DNA of 64,000 nucleotides from Scleropages formosus (taxonomy: Eukaryota > Chordata > Actinopteri > Osteoglossiformes > Osteoglossidae): contig NC_041807.1 of the NCBI RefSeq assembly GCF_900964775.1, forward strand, positions 20,498,193 to 20,562,192, in the 5' to 3' direction. Shown here in pieces: positions 12,600 through 25,700 of this stretch. Each line of letters starts with the position of its first letter. Positions within the stretch are counted from its first letter, which is position 1. The notes beneath the pieces were generated by a model that ran no database searches, had not been told where the DNA came from, and worked only from the letters and a program-made list of their open reading frames with translations. The position numbers were made by a program, and so were the translations under genes.

Positions 12600-13790
12600 C
12601 GGTGACGCCTCTCAGTTCCACGCTCCTCCTCCTCCTCCTCCTCCTTCTCCTCCGCAGCAGCAGCAGCAGCAGCACCAGCAACAGCAGCATCGCGCTGCGC
12701 GTTACCGAGGCGCGCGCCCCTCGCCACCCCTCTCACCGCATTCCTCTCACAGAATCCTCGGGAAAGTGGGCCGAACCATTCTCACACTGGAGCGGGGGTG
12801 CCCGCGCCCGCCCCACGCTCGCGAACCCGCTCTGTCTCCTGTTCCACGAAAAAGCGCATACTTTCAATAGATTCTGGCTAACGTGTTCAGGCGGGAGTAG
12901 GGTGTCTGTGCTCGTGCCAAAAGCGGACACGCGCGGTGCCCCCCCCCCCCCGCGCTGTGGACCCGGTGGTCGCGCTCTCCCGCTGCCATGTTGGACGGCG
13001 CGGCTGACGGTGCGGCTGGGAGTTGCGATAAAACTTTGGATTGTACGTCGTGTGGCAACCCGACGGCCCTTCTCGCAGCTTCTGGCTGTTTCGGGGTGCG
13101 AGCATTGCGGCCTGAACGGAGGGCGAAAGCGCCGGGAGGAGCGACGCTCCGCTCGCTTTGGTCGCTGGAGGCTCCGGCTGCAGGCCACGGTCACCAATGA
13201 GCGCTCCCGTCCGCGCAGGACCCCTGTAGGCTCGATTAGATAACGCGCGGCTCGTCCTCCGCCTTTGATTCGCGTTCTTTGCTCGTGCGCGCGCCGCCGC
13301 CGCCGCGGGACTCTGCGGTGAAACATGAGCGGCCATCCGCCTCCCCCGCGGCGGGTCGCCAACGTGGGCTCCCTGCTGCTGACCCCGCAGGAGAACGAGT
13401 GCCTCTTCGGACACCTGGGCAGGAAATGCATCGTAAGTGCCAGTGGCGCTCGTGTCCGCTCCGCTCGCCGCGTCTTTCTTTGTCACTTTCGCCCGTGCGA
13501 GTGCATTGTGGCGGTTAGGGGTAGGTAGGCGGGCGGCCCCCGCAATGCAGATCGGTGCTGCGGGATCCGATCCTGCTGGGAAACTGCCCCCCCTGGGCTG
13601 CATCATCATGCGCGTCCGCTCCCTGCTCCCCTGCGGCCGGGATCACAGAGAGAGAGGGGCCCAGGGGGACGGGTGCGCGCACCACCCCCCCTCCTCGTCC
13701 CGGAACCCTATCCCTGCCTGGGTCCCCCCGTGGCATCGTCTCCCGCTGCTTTTCCCCTCAGCCGTGTGCTGCGACCCTGCGCGTGCGTGT
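12600..13790. promoter_or_regulatory. CpG-island promoter of wasl
   Basis: This stretch is conspicuously rich in CG dinucleotides and overlaps the first coding exon of wasl (start codon 13325). It contains trinucleotide runs at about 12623-12690 (CTC then CAG), which are probably in the 5' untranslated or upstream region. No TATA box is placed, as is usual for a broadly expressed vertebrate gene. The open frames on both strands here (up to about 240 codons) are products of high GC content and not separate genes. Confidence 0.75.
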
Positions 13791-16700
13791 GCGCGCGACC
13801 ACCTGCCTGGTGCTGCTGCTGCTGCCCAGTTTCGGGTATCTCTTCTTGATGCCTCTGACTCTGCAGCCCCCTTTGGGGAAGATGGCAACATTGTTGCAAT
13901 GCGAGAAGACCCTTGCTAGGGAATGACATAATAAAACTGTTGATGATCATGATGATGCTGCAAAGATGCTCGTGAGGCACACCTGCCCTCGCGAGGCTGT
14001 ACGCACAGCATCAGTGTGTGATGGACACGCATTTACGTTTATCCATTCAGCAGATGCTTTTCTCCAAAGCGACGTACATCTCTTAGAAAATACAATGTGT
14101 CCATTAGGAGAAAGAGACATTGCTGCAGATGTGCGATTCTTAAGCGCAGTTAGTTTCTTTCCGCTATATCCAGCAATGTTCATCGCACGAGCAGCTGCAT
14201 AAAACTCAGAATATTGACGATTCCTGTTCAAACCACTTGTTTCACCGTTTTTCCTTAATGTCAAACGTGTTGTGATACAGTGTTTATGCAAACATAAGGA
14301 ATACTGAGACTGTTATTATTAGATGATAATTAACTGAGTGACTGTAAAGTGGTAGGAAGGACAAACCTCCACCTCGCTAGTTTACCAGTCATTACTGTGA
14401 TTCAAGGGCCACATGTCAGGATCACAGTGACATGTTAACTGTCAAAATTTAGTAATGATGTGTTTTATTGATTGTTAATCCAATAAATGTATTTGTGGGC
14501 TGCACATTGCCCACCCCTGATTTATATATCCTTTCCAGTGTGTTCTGTGTTTGTGCTGAATGATGACCCCATAGGTTGGACCGCGGTACGAGGACGTCGG
14601 TCAGTGCCGCCTGAACTCTGTTGTTGTCGTGGAAGAATCGGTTGCTGAAAAATGTCTCTGAAACAGGACACGTGTCACTTGTACATTTAAAGTCACATGT
14701 TCTTAACTTACTCTTGGGGTCCATTGATTGCACTCGTGACTCAAACGATGCATCAGCGGAGAGGATGAAACGTCTCCGCTCTTATATAACGAATGAGACG
14801 CCGCCGCTGCCGCGCTCGTGACACCACTTTGAATAAAGGAACGCGGCTTCCTGTCGGGCGCTCGCCTCGGGATGCCGGGACGCTTCCCCCCCGCCGGGTC
14901 TGTGGCGGGGGAGAGACTTCTGCTCCGGCGTCGGTTGTCTCAATAAACTGTTCCGCTGTTGTCCGGCTCAGGTACCCTCTGTTTAACTGTGGAGGAACAG
15001 GCCTGGTAACATGGTCGTGATCTCTCCCGCCCACCCCTAACAGCTGTGACTCTCCTCTGGTTATTGTAATTTGTGCCTCGTTCCACAGTACACTTGATTA
15101 TGGGTTAAATGAACGCGCTACGAAGCCTTGTATGGGGCAAAAGAATGTTTTATTTCCGTACGCGTTTGGGATCCGTTAGATGGGCGCAATGACGGAGCCG
15201 GTGTTTGTCGTCATCCTGCGAACGCTCGCGTCATCTGCTCGGCGCGTGTGTGTACGTGAGCGAGCGAGAGACGGGAAAAGCTTCCGCCAGCAGTGCTGCA
15301 GCTGCGAGATTTTAGCTGAGTAAACCCGAAGTGGGAGGAAGTGCCGTTAGCGGGGACTTCCTGCCTGCGATCCGAAGGGAATGAGTCTCGCGCTCGTTCA
15401 TTCGCCGCAGTTCTGGCCTGAAGGTGAAGGGCTCTGGCCAGCAATGCAGGGCGGTGTGTGTGTGTGCGTGTGTGAGAGAGAGAGAGAGATGTACTGCTTG
15501 ATCAGCATTCCTCCCGGCGATAAAGCTGCAGTGTGTGTTTGTATGCGTGAGGGTTTTCTGCTTGGATGGTCAGAAGTGCTTTCCTACCATTTTCCTCAAG
15601 CGGTCGCCGGGTGTCAGCATTTTCTGAGCCTCACTTTCGGATCAGATTACTTCCTCTCCCGGGCTTTCCGCGGGCCCGGGCCAATTTGTTTCTTTTGTAG
15701 ATTGAAAGCAGAGGAAAAAATAAATTGGTAATTTTTAATATTATTTTCTGCCTGCTCTGAGTGTACAGATCAAATGGCATCTGGAAGGAGAAGCGAGATG
15801 ATGGGGAACCGTGACTGGGCCTCCCCAGTTTATCTTCTCCCACCTTTTTGGTTCAAGACCCATTTCCAGCCTGGTGGAATCTCCCTCACTTGTTCAGCCC
15901 TCTTGTCACTTGAATTAAGTGATCTTTTCAGGTTGTTTGTACCAGGTTAGGGGGTACTTGGCCAACAGGGATGATGCGTTTCACAGTAGCAGTGCAGGAA
16001 CATCCAGCCTCAGGAGTCCAACAAAATACGTGCGTTCCTCAATTTACAGAACAAAAAAAAAATAACGATTCATCTGAAGCGTGTACAAAGAAAAAAAAGT
16101 CTTGTCACTCAGGTGAAGCGGAAGTGTAGTAATGTACTGTAACTGGTGCATCCACATACAGATCAGTTTGTTGGTGTGTTAGGAACTTGGGAATGTGAAA
16201 CTTCATACGTGAACGAATTTCATACAGGAATGTCTCTTGCCGGGGGGCGCGGTGGCATAGCGGACTTGGCCGGGTCCCCCTCTCTTGCGGGTCTGGAGTT
16301 CGAGTCCCGCTTGGGGTGCCTCGTGATGGACTGACATCCCGTCCTGGGTGTGTCCCCTCCCCCTCCAGCCCTACGCTCTCTGTTGCTGGGTTAGGCTCCA
16401 GCTCGCTGCGATCCTGCTCGGGACAAGCATCTTCAGCCGGCGTTTGTGTGTGTCCGTTGCCCTGCTTGGGCGTGTATTTAACTGAATGATTCAAGAGACA
16501 GCAGTGCGATTAGCAGCAAAGGTTTAGCTGATGGTGTTTCAGGTATTTATGAGTTTTAACAGCAGTGTGCAGTTTTAGAAAGTTGTTCACAAAAGCAGCA
16601 TGCTCAGCGGATCACTGTTTGTTTGGTTGCTCATCCTGTGGAGAACTGTTCAGAGCAGTAAGCGAGTAAATGTGTTTTATATAATGCTGAAATTGTGGGT

Positions 16701-19700
16701 TGATTGTTATATAGGTGAAAATTTGTTTGAGGTTTAGAATGGGCTGGAAACACATCGTTTTTTTTTTTTTTTTTTTCCCTCTCCTCCCCCACTTAAAATA
16801 ATGGACAGTAGGCTTTTGGTATCTGAAATTTCAATATCTGCCCCATTTTCAGGAACGGATTAATATCATAAATTGAGGGATGCCCGTAAAGGCCCAAAAT
16901 GTATGTCAGCAGGTGACAAATATCTTCTTCGTGCCCCATATCCTCATTCAGTATCTCAAAGATGAGGTACCAGTAACAGTAGCGTGCAGTTTCCTGCAGT
17001 TTGTGCCGCACAGAGGCGGCTCTCTTCAAAGACCACCTCGACAGATTATTCCTCTTTCTCACAAGTCCGCAGGGTTGCTGTTGCAGGTCCCAGAGAGTCG
17101 TCCTCCTCGGTAGGCAGCGGTCACTCAGCCCTCTGTTAGCGCTGGACCTTTTGTTTCATGCAGTTACATGTCCTGCAGATGGCAGTAGTGAGTGTGTTCC
17201 TCTTTCCCCTTTTAATACTCGCTCATTAATCTTTGCTGGTTTTATTTAGGGCATTATTTGTTCAGCTCAAAATTGTTCATTGTCAGTGCCATGTAGTGTT
17301 AGCGGCTAGCTGTACCATCAAGTAACGTGACACTTCAGCAAATGTCCTGTGTGACGACGGTCACGTCTCGTCCCCAGGGCAGTCCTCCTTTGTGCCTCTG
17401 ACACAATTTGCTTAACCTGGAATGCTGCAGCGAAATATACTGTGGTGCAACTGGGTAAGCAAAGCAACAGTAGGAAACGTTTTCCCTCCATTTGCATCCA
17501 GTTCCACGGTGAGGCACATGTGTTCGGTGCTGCTCTCTAATTGGACGCTGCTGAACTTTCACCTTGTTGACATGGTCCTTTGTGCATCTTTGACAATGTT
17601 CCAGATCTGCACGCGTGGACGAGATTTGTAGGGGTCCTTCCTCTTCTAGTCGATTGCCCCATCATGGAAAGAGGCGTGCTGGGCTGTAAGGGTTCATTTC
17701 AGAAATGGGTCGATGTTTGAAAAGTCTCTTTTTGCTAGACTCGTACCCGTGTTTGTATTCGGGGCCCGTTGGATGATTAACGCTCTCCACGTTTCTTTCA
17801 AACGCAGACGCTGTGCTCGGCTGTGGTGCAGGTGTTTGCCGCCGACCGCAGCTCCAACTGGGTGAAGAGATGCTGCGGGGTAGCCTGCCTGGTCAAGGAC
17901 AACCCGCAGAGGTCGTACTTCATCCGAGTCATAGACATAAAGGTGAGGCGGCGCCCTCAGCAGAAACGGCACGCCCAGTGCGGGGTGCAGGTCACAGAAC
18001 ATCATGAACGAGCTTCATGCAGAGTAAGAAGGTGCTGGGGGCGGGGGACACTCTCTTTGATATGACTTTAACATGCTGTCGTGTGATACCAGGTTGGTTA
18101 GAGAGGATTCTGGGTAGTGTAGTTCTCTATCACTGTGCTCACCTGGTGTAGTCATTTATCAGCGTGACTTGTCACTCGCAGGAAGCTCGTTCACGGCAGT
18201 CATCAGGCTGTATCGTTACTGGACAAACATTTGCCTACTGACTGGTAATAAGGAACCCTTACTATCAGTGCCCAGTTTATAATTTCTGAGTAAATGAAAG
18301 GTTTTTTTTATTCCAAGTGTCTCTGGATTGTGGTTTGTTGCTCATGTCAGAGGTCCTCGCGGATCTCAGCTTGTGATTCGAGAACCCGGGTTGCAGTGTC
18401 CTTTGAATGAAAGGTGTTGACTAAGCAAGGAAAAGTAATAAATTAAGAATTTACGTCCTCGGTCAGATGTTCTAATCCAGTACACTGACTCCACAGATTT
18501 AAACATCAGTTCATGCTTAATTTAGTTTATAATGCCAAATTCTCACAGAAGGCCAATAATAACAATTAAAAAATAATAATAGATCGATAATATATGTTCA
18601 GTTTATTCACTGGGTAGACTCTTAGAAACAGACTTGGATATAACTGTAAATATGTAATTTTTTAAAATGTTTTTATTAACTTGAGCTGCATTAAAACTAA
18701 AAAGTCTTTTTAATTTCAAGCTAACTTTCAATAAAAATAGATAATCGCCGTAAAATTCTGTTCAGCACCAGTTGTTGACCAGTTCATCCCGTAAAGGGGC
18801 AGCATTGCTCATCTTGTTATTCATCTCCAACACTTGGGTGAATAGGAGACCCGGCCTGTAAACACTATGAAAGTAAGTTGAATTAATGGTGCCTGTGCAT
18901 TATTGTTCTTGGGTGCTTCTTCATTTCGGTCCAGCATCAAATTTGGAAGTCGTAAATTGGAGTGTTGGCCGGATGAAGAGCCAACAGTGAGATGTGGGCG
19001 TGATGGAGGGATGCATGCAGTGAGAAGGTGTCATGTGGTACAGTTTAGGCACTCTCTTATCAAGCCCTTTCTCTCCCTTTTATCACTCCAGGAAGGAAAA
19101 CTGCTCTTTGAACAGGAACTCTACAACAACTTCTCAATAAACTATTCACGGTCGTACTTCATTTCATTCGCGGGGGATGTAAGTTTGTCTTTCTGTTCTT
19201 ACTTTTGGTTGTTTTGCTATTTTTTTTTTTTTCTTTTTTTTTAAACTGCAGATTATGTCAACTTTGCATGCTTTATCTGTGGTTCCCGTATGTAGTACTA
19301 GTAGCTGTTCCGCTGACTTCTAAATGTGTCTTTTCAGCGTGCAGTAAAAAAGCTTTCAGCCGCACGCAAGCGCTCAGTTCAGACGGAGAATGTTCCGGAA
19401 GCAGCATTCCGTAACCCTCTGTAGCTTTTCAATCGCACTCGTACGCCATCTCATTCGCTCTCATTTATGTCTCTTTTGTGCATGTAGCTCCACACCCTGC
19501 TTGTCACTTTAACACAGTAGTGCATCAGCTTCCTGATCTCTGTAGGACCTGTAGTGACTCCCTGCGCTCCAGCAAGAGTGCCACACTCCTCTAGCTGTGG
19601 GTGCCTGCTTGTCCCGTTTATAAGTGTCCAAAATCGCAGGTTCTTCACCAGCCTCGATGCAGTGGAACACACTCCCCCAGTCCCTCAGAACTGCTGAAAC

Positions 19701-22700
19701 TGTTGGAACCCATGTGTGAGAGCCACTTGTCTCCTGATCTCTTGGCAGCTCCATAAATTATTTATGTATTTGCTATTCAAATGTCACTTCCATAGCAGCT
19801 ACTGGAGGGCTGTGAACCAGCAACGTGGTGGTGTCACACACACAAGCAGTGTCCCTAATCCTCTGTCTGTGTTTGAAGCTCTTTGTCTTTTGTTGAATAT
19901 GCTTCTCTGTACAGGTAGTCTCCAGTTTACGACGGGGTTCCGTTCCGACAACCCGTCATAAAACGACTGTCGTTAGTCGAAAGTCCCATTATGCTGTACT
20001 GTATGAACCGTTAACATGCATCAATATATGGTATAATTGTGCTATTTTCACTACTTTCACACATTCTATATTAAAATACTAATATAGAATAGTAATTAAA
20101 TACAGTACTTTATAAACTGGACAGTACAGGTAATCCATAGTGAATGTTGTGGTTTATTGAGGACACCCAGTATTCATCAGTGAATATGAACTCTCCCTTT
20201 TTCACTTACCGGCTGTTTAAAATAAAAAGCAACTTGAAGGGAATCGCAACACAGAAGTTCTGCAAAGGAAAGTTTAGTAAAGATTTCTCGCCCGTCTCCC
20301 CAGAACTGTCAGGTGGGCTTGAACTTCGCCAGCGAGGAAGAGGCCAAGCGGTTCCGTGCAGCCATGGCTGACCTGCTCTCCAGACGACAGAGGAAAACTG
20401 GTGAGTGGGGGACCCCCAGCTCCCGCCTTCTCTGCGTCGTCCAGCTTCTCCCGCTCGCTCGGTGCAGTTCTCACCGGCCTTCTCTTAAAAGGACCGCTCG
20501 TACCCCAGCCTTCTCTCGCGAATGAGCGGGGGCTGAACTCGACAAGCACTAACATCTGTCGCATCTGCCACTCGCCTTCCTCTTTGTCCCGCCCTCGTTT
20601 GGATTCCCGCGCAAGATCTCCAGCCTCCTGTTGGTTCGCCCGATGGTTCGAGTGAGCCCTCGCGGTGGGAGGGAACACGGGGAACGTGAGCTGTTCCGTG
20701 GTGTCTCCACTATCATTTCTGTTCTTTTGTAACTAACGCAAAGCAGTCCGTGCGCAATTTAACCCTTTCGCTCGCTCACTCGCCCACTCACTCTTTCCTG
20801 TTTTACTGGGATTTGCCAGCTGAGTAGACTTTTGTTTTTAATTACCTTAATTTTCTGTTTTGCAGAAAAAAGACGCGATCTTCCAAATGGTAGGTTATTT
20901 ATTACCATTGAATTTGAGGACAGTTGTACTGTAACCTTTGTATGATACAACTCATTTTAAGCTACTGTGTCTTGTTTTGTGTCATCTAATTTAGTAATAC
21001 TTAGTGAAAACTTGCAGTATTTTAACAGTCATGGACACTTACTTGTTTTTTGTTTTCAATATGGTGTTTGTTTTTAGCCCTCAGGTCAGAAATGTTCTCC
21101 AGGTACATGAGCACACAGTACGCAGTACCTACATGCTCTCCATCCTGCCACACAACTCTGCACACACTCTGAAAGCAGGAGTTTAATCACTTCAGTGGAG
21201 GTCTTACTTGCATTGACCATATGGCTGCCATATGGGACACGCATTTTAATTGACTTTTTCTCCTTTTTTTTATGCCCCCCCTGCTGGGGTGGAGTGGTAC
21301 TGCTGTTTTGACAAGGGGAAGTACACGGAACTGAAAAATTCTTCCAAAAATTCCAGGCAGGAGTAGAAGTGTTTCGCTTCACCTCGGGTGATCAATTTGC
21401 AGGGACTCTGTCGTGGAGTTTCCTGACACATCAGTGCCAAGACTGGAAAGTCCAGGGTTTTATTGGTTGTTTCCAGAGGGCGAAACTGTGTATACTGTGG
21501 TTGATGGGTGGTGTCTTCATCGCTGTTTAAACCTCTGTCTGAGCGGCTCGTTTTTCGCACGGACAAGTTGTCCTCGCTGGGTCTGATCAGCCGCCACAGC
21601 GTACGTGAAGCCTGAAGTTAATCTCTTTAAAGAGGCTGTTGATTTCTAAAGCTTTTAATGGACTTTTCTCTGCAACATTAACACATCCACAGCACGAAGG
21701 TTGTGTTTTGACATTTTTGACTTGCTTTTACTTGGTTTTCAAGTGTTCCTTATTCCCACTGATGTTCGGAGAAGGTCTGCGCTTTCGGAGGACTTGACTG
21801 GCAGTGTGTGAGAGCACGGAGTTTTTTTGCCCAAGATGAGAAGTGTGGGTCTTGTGAGCAGCTGACAGGTAGAGGGTACGTCATTGTGGCCACACCTGGT
21901 CTTGTGCGGGGGGTGTGTGTCTGTGTGCTAGGGCCCTTTTTAGCGGGGTAGCGCCAAGTCTGAGACGAGTGGTTTGTTTTCAGCACCGCGATGACATAGA
22001 TTTATCTTGTTTAAAGGAAATTCTGGGATTTACCAGGATTATCGTTGTCTGTGTCGGTTATGCAAAATCCTGCAGTGCTTGTAATTTGTTGGGATTATAG
22101 ACACACGCACGATGGGTGGGACAGGAGGCACGGGTGGGGAGCAAGCAGGCACCAGCTGGGTGACCTGAAAACGACATTCGTCATTTGGACTCGGAAAGGC
22201 CAGGACTGCATGTGTGGGACAGGCGTAGTCGCTTGAAACCTGCAGTCTCCGCCAGCTGGTTTCAGGAGGACGACATCTCCCATCGTGGGTTCCTCTCTTG
22301 CCGCGGCCCGCTGGCCAGCATGTTCTGCACGGCTTTCCTGTCGGCTCCAACTGAGGAATGCAAACCTGGCGGGTGCCTGGCACCGTTGCAGTGTTTGGTC
22401 CTGCCTGAGGATGAGCTTTACTCTTCCCTGTCGGCCTCCGACTCGGAGTCGCGGCTCTCGCTGCACCACGGGGACCACGCCTGCGTCGTCATGGGACAGA
22501 TCCTGTTAGATGTTGGTGTGACTGGAATGCTGGAGGGTGAGAGCGGTGACATCGTAGGCCCATCGGTCACACCCTCCTGCAGTGAGAGCGAGGAGGTGAT
22601 GGAGCCCAGAGGTAGGTGGGGCAGGTGTCACATGGTGCGTGAGCAGTTTGATCAGGGACCGTTTTATGATTAGGCAAATTGTCTAGAGGTGCTGAAATTT

Positions 22701-25700
22701 TGGGTGCCAAATTTTGCTACTAAAATTAAGAAATAACTTTTCCCCCAAAGATCACAATTTTATTTTAAAAAAAACCTTGTTTAGTAATAGGTTTTTTTTT
22801 TTTTTTTTTAAAGAAAATTGAAGATCTGTCACATTATCTGAAAACATTGAATGACATCGCCTCCCCATGCCTTGTCAGGAAATTTTCTGTGAAACTCTGT
22901 TGCTCTAATAGTATGTTTATTTGTTCCCTTAAACTTCAGTTTTGAAAATAGTTTTCTGTTTTCAGTGGTTAAAAATTTCAGTTTTGTACATATATAATGT
23001 TCAAATATGTGAACATATGTATTATAAATTAGTACATTAAACTTATTTTCTTTATGAATTCAATATTTTTTTGTATATGTGTATATCTAAAAAAAAAACA
23101 TTATTTTTGTCATATGTGTAGGGTGTGAACAAAATGTATGTACAGGAGTTAAAAAAAAAAAAAAAAAATCGAGTGCTTAAAAATGTACTAAGGAGCTGGG
23201 CCACCCTTTATCTTCAGGAGAGCCTTAGACCTTCGTGAAATACTGTCACAAGTGCTGAACTTTGTGCAGTGCGATATTGTACCGTTCTTGAAGAAGAAAA
23301 CCCTCCAGTTCTTCGAAGAGAGAAGGAGGTGGAAATCTAGTCTGCGCTCCAGAAATCCCCATAAAGGCTCTATGGAACAGTGGAACAGGGGTTAAAAAGA
23401 TGAATACAGCAATACCTTGATTTACGTAACTAATGCTTTCCCAAAAACGGTGCGGATACAACAAATACCAGAAGATACGAAAAGCCTACCGTAAAATCCC
23501 TAATTAATGCCCCCACCCATTTTTTGAAAATACCGGTATATGTTTTTTCGAGTAATCTGAAAAGAATGGGGGGGGACTTAGCGGTACCAAGTTTTAAATC
23601 CCATTCTCTTCCGTAGTCCGTAACACGAAACAATCCACAAACTCATGTGAACACGTCAAACTTCCATGAAAAACAGTGGCATTGACAAATGTTAAACTAT
23701 TAACACATTTACACACTGTGTAAACAACAAAGATAATCCACTGGTTTATTAATGTCCAGGACCATCGTAATCCGACGCCTCCCCGTCGTCTGTCACGTGC
23801 GAGTGGTCAGATTGAGTCCGAAATTTCACACCCGGCGAGGCCAGCACTAGCCCCGGCGACATTCTCAAGCACATTTTCACTCACATGAAGTTCACCTGGG
23901 TCAAAATCATCGAAGTCCAGGATGCTAGGGGGTAATACCCGATGTGCTTGTGGCATTTGCGTGAACATTTTAGGGAGAGAAATGATCGATTTCACTACCA
24001 TGTGACCTCTAATAAACGACACCCTTTTGGAAAATGTAACTCCCCCGGGGGCGTTAAATAGGGATTTTACAGTATTTCCCATTACTTTAAATGGGAGAAA
24101 AGTAGCATGCTCTCAGCCCATTGGAAAACCCCAAACCAGTTTTCCCAGATACTACTGAAACACTGTAAAACACACCTACATAACTATGATCCCATGATTG
24201 AAAACACTTAATGATTATTAAACACTAAATGAAGTAAGTAATGGGTGTGTTTCTAGGCAGTAGTACGTTTCAGAAAATTGTTTTGTCTTGCTGCGCTTGG
24301 TGAGTGACGAGAAGAACGCTTGATTGCGACTTGTGGAGGGAGGAGGAGGCTTGGCAGTTATTTTTGCACTTACACCGCATAAACGTGTGAAACAAAGTGA
24401 ACATGAGACAGGACACCCAACAGGAAACTGCTGATGGTACACTAGTGCCAAGTACAGTACATTACTGTATTTCCACTTGTACCATGTGTCATTTATTTAA
24501 TTTCTGATGGAGAGCCTTCATAAATTGAAGGATGCCCGTATTAGAAATTGAACCTAATTTAATCGACTTGCAGGGCCTCCCTACTGTTCCCTAAGTGAAA
24601 CTTTATGCAAAGTTGGAACACGATGGTGTCATTGTCGATTTGATTCAGATCAACTGTGTCTTAAGGAGCAATATTAATTCTTTTGTTGATTTCACCTCAT
24701 GTAATAATGAAATTAATGGTGCTATCGATCCCTTTTTGCTTGGAGCCTTGCAGTCTGAGATGATACCTCTCGACCTGTTGGTGTAAGGCACCGGAGGCCT
24801 TGTGCCAATCTCCTGTGGACCCTGTGGTGTCTCTGGTTCTGAAGGAGCTCTCCTCCTTCCTCAGGGCCGGCCTTGCCTATGGCCACAGTGGACATCAAGA
24901 ACCCGGAGATCAATAACTTGCGCTTCCACAACAACGTCCAGGTCAACAACATGGTGCACAGCAGCTTCAGCAAGGAGAAGAAGAAGGTGAAGGGGAAGCG
25001 GAAGAAGCTCACAAAGGCTGACATTGGGACGCCCAGCAACTTCCAGTGAGTTCAGGGTGTGTGTAGCCCACTAGGCACCTGGGGGAGCAATCAACACACA
25101 CACTTTTTAAAGCGATCTTTCTGTTTGGTCTGTTAGTCTGGCAACACCAGCTGATTCAAATAATTTATCACCAGGTAGTTCCTTCGCATTGCATCCTGTC
25201 TAAACATGGAATATTAAAGTGCTTCTGGCAGGTCCTCACTGAAACAAGTCCTCCATCATGAGAGCAAACAAACCACAGGTTTACCAGTGGTTATTGTAAA
25301 GAAATGTCTGTTGTAATATGCTTTCAGTTTCTGTGTGTCTGTGTTTTTATGTAATCAGTTATTTTTATTGTGTTTTATAGGCACATTGGACATGTTGGTT
25401 GGGATCCAAACACTGGTTTTGATGTGAGTATATCATTTTACACTTCATCATCTTGGAACGTGTTGTAGCATCTGCTGAGAGGAGAGCAGTGATGATTCCT
25501 GAAAATATAGTGGGCATATAAATCGCTTGTATTGCGAGTTCACAGGGATAAGATACCATCTTATCTTTCTGCCCAGGAGGTAACCTCATGGTATGGTGAG
25601 AGTAGGAGTTTGTCAGAAGTTTTATCCTTAATTTTGTTTCTGTGATTTTCTTCATGTTTTGCTGTGTCACACTGCGGCGGACAGATTTACCTCGTTAACA

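Noticed and set aside
12733-13609. Long minus-strand frames (232 and 240 codons) across the wasl first exon
   Set aside because: Arginine/alanine/proline-rich translation of a CpG island antisense to the real wasl exon 1.
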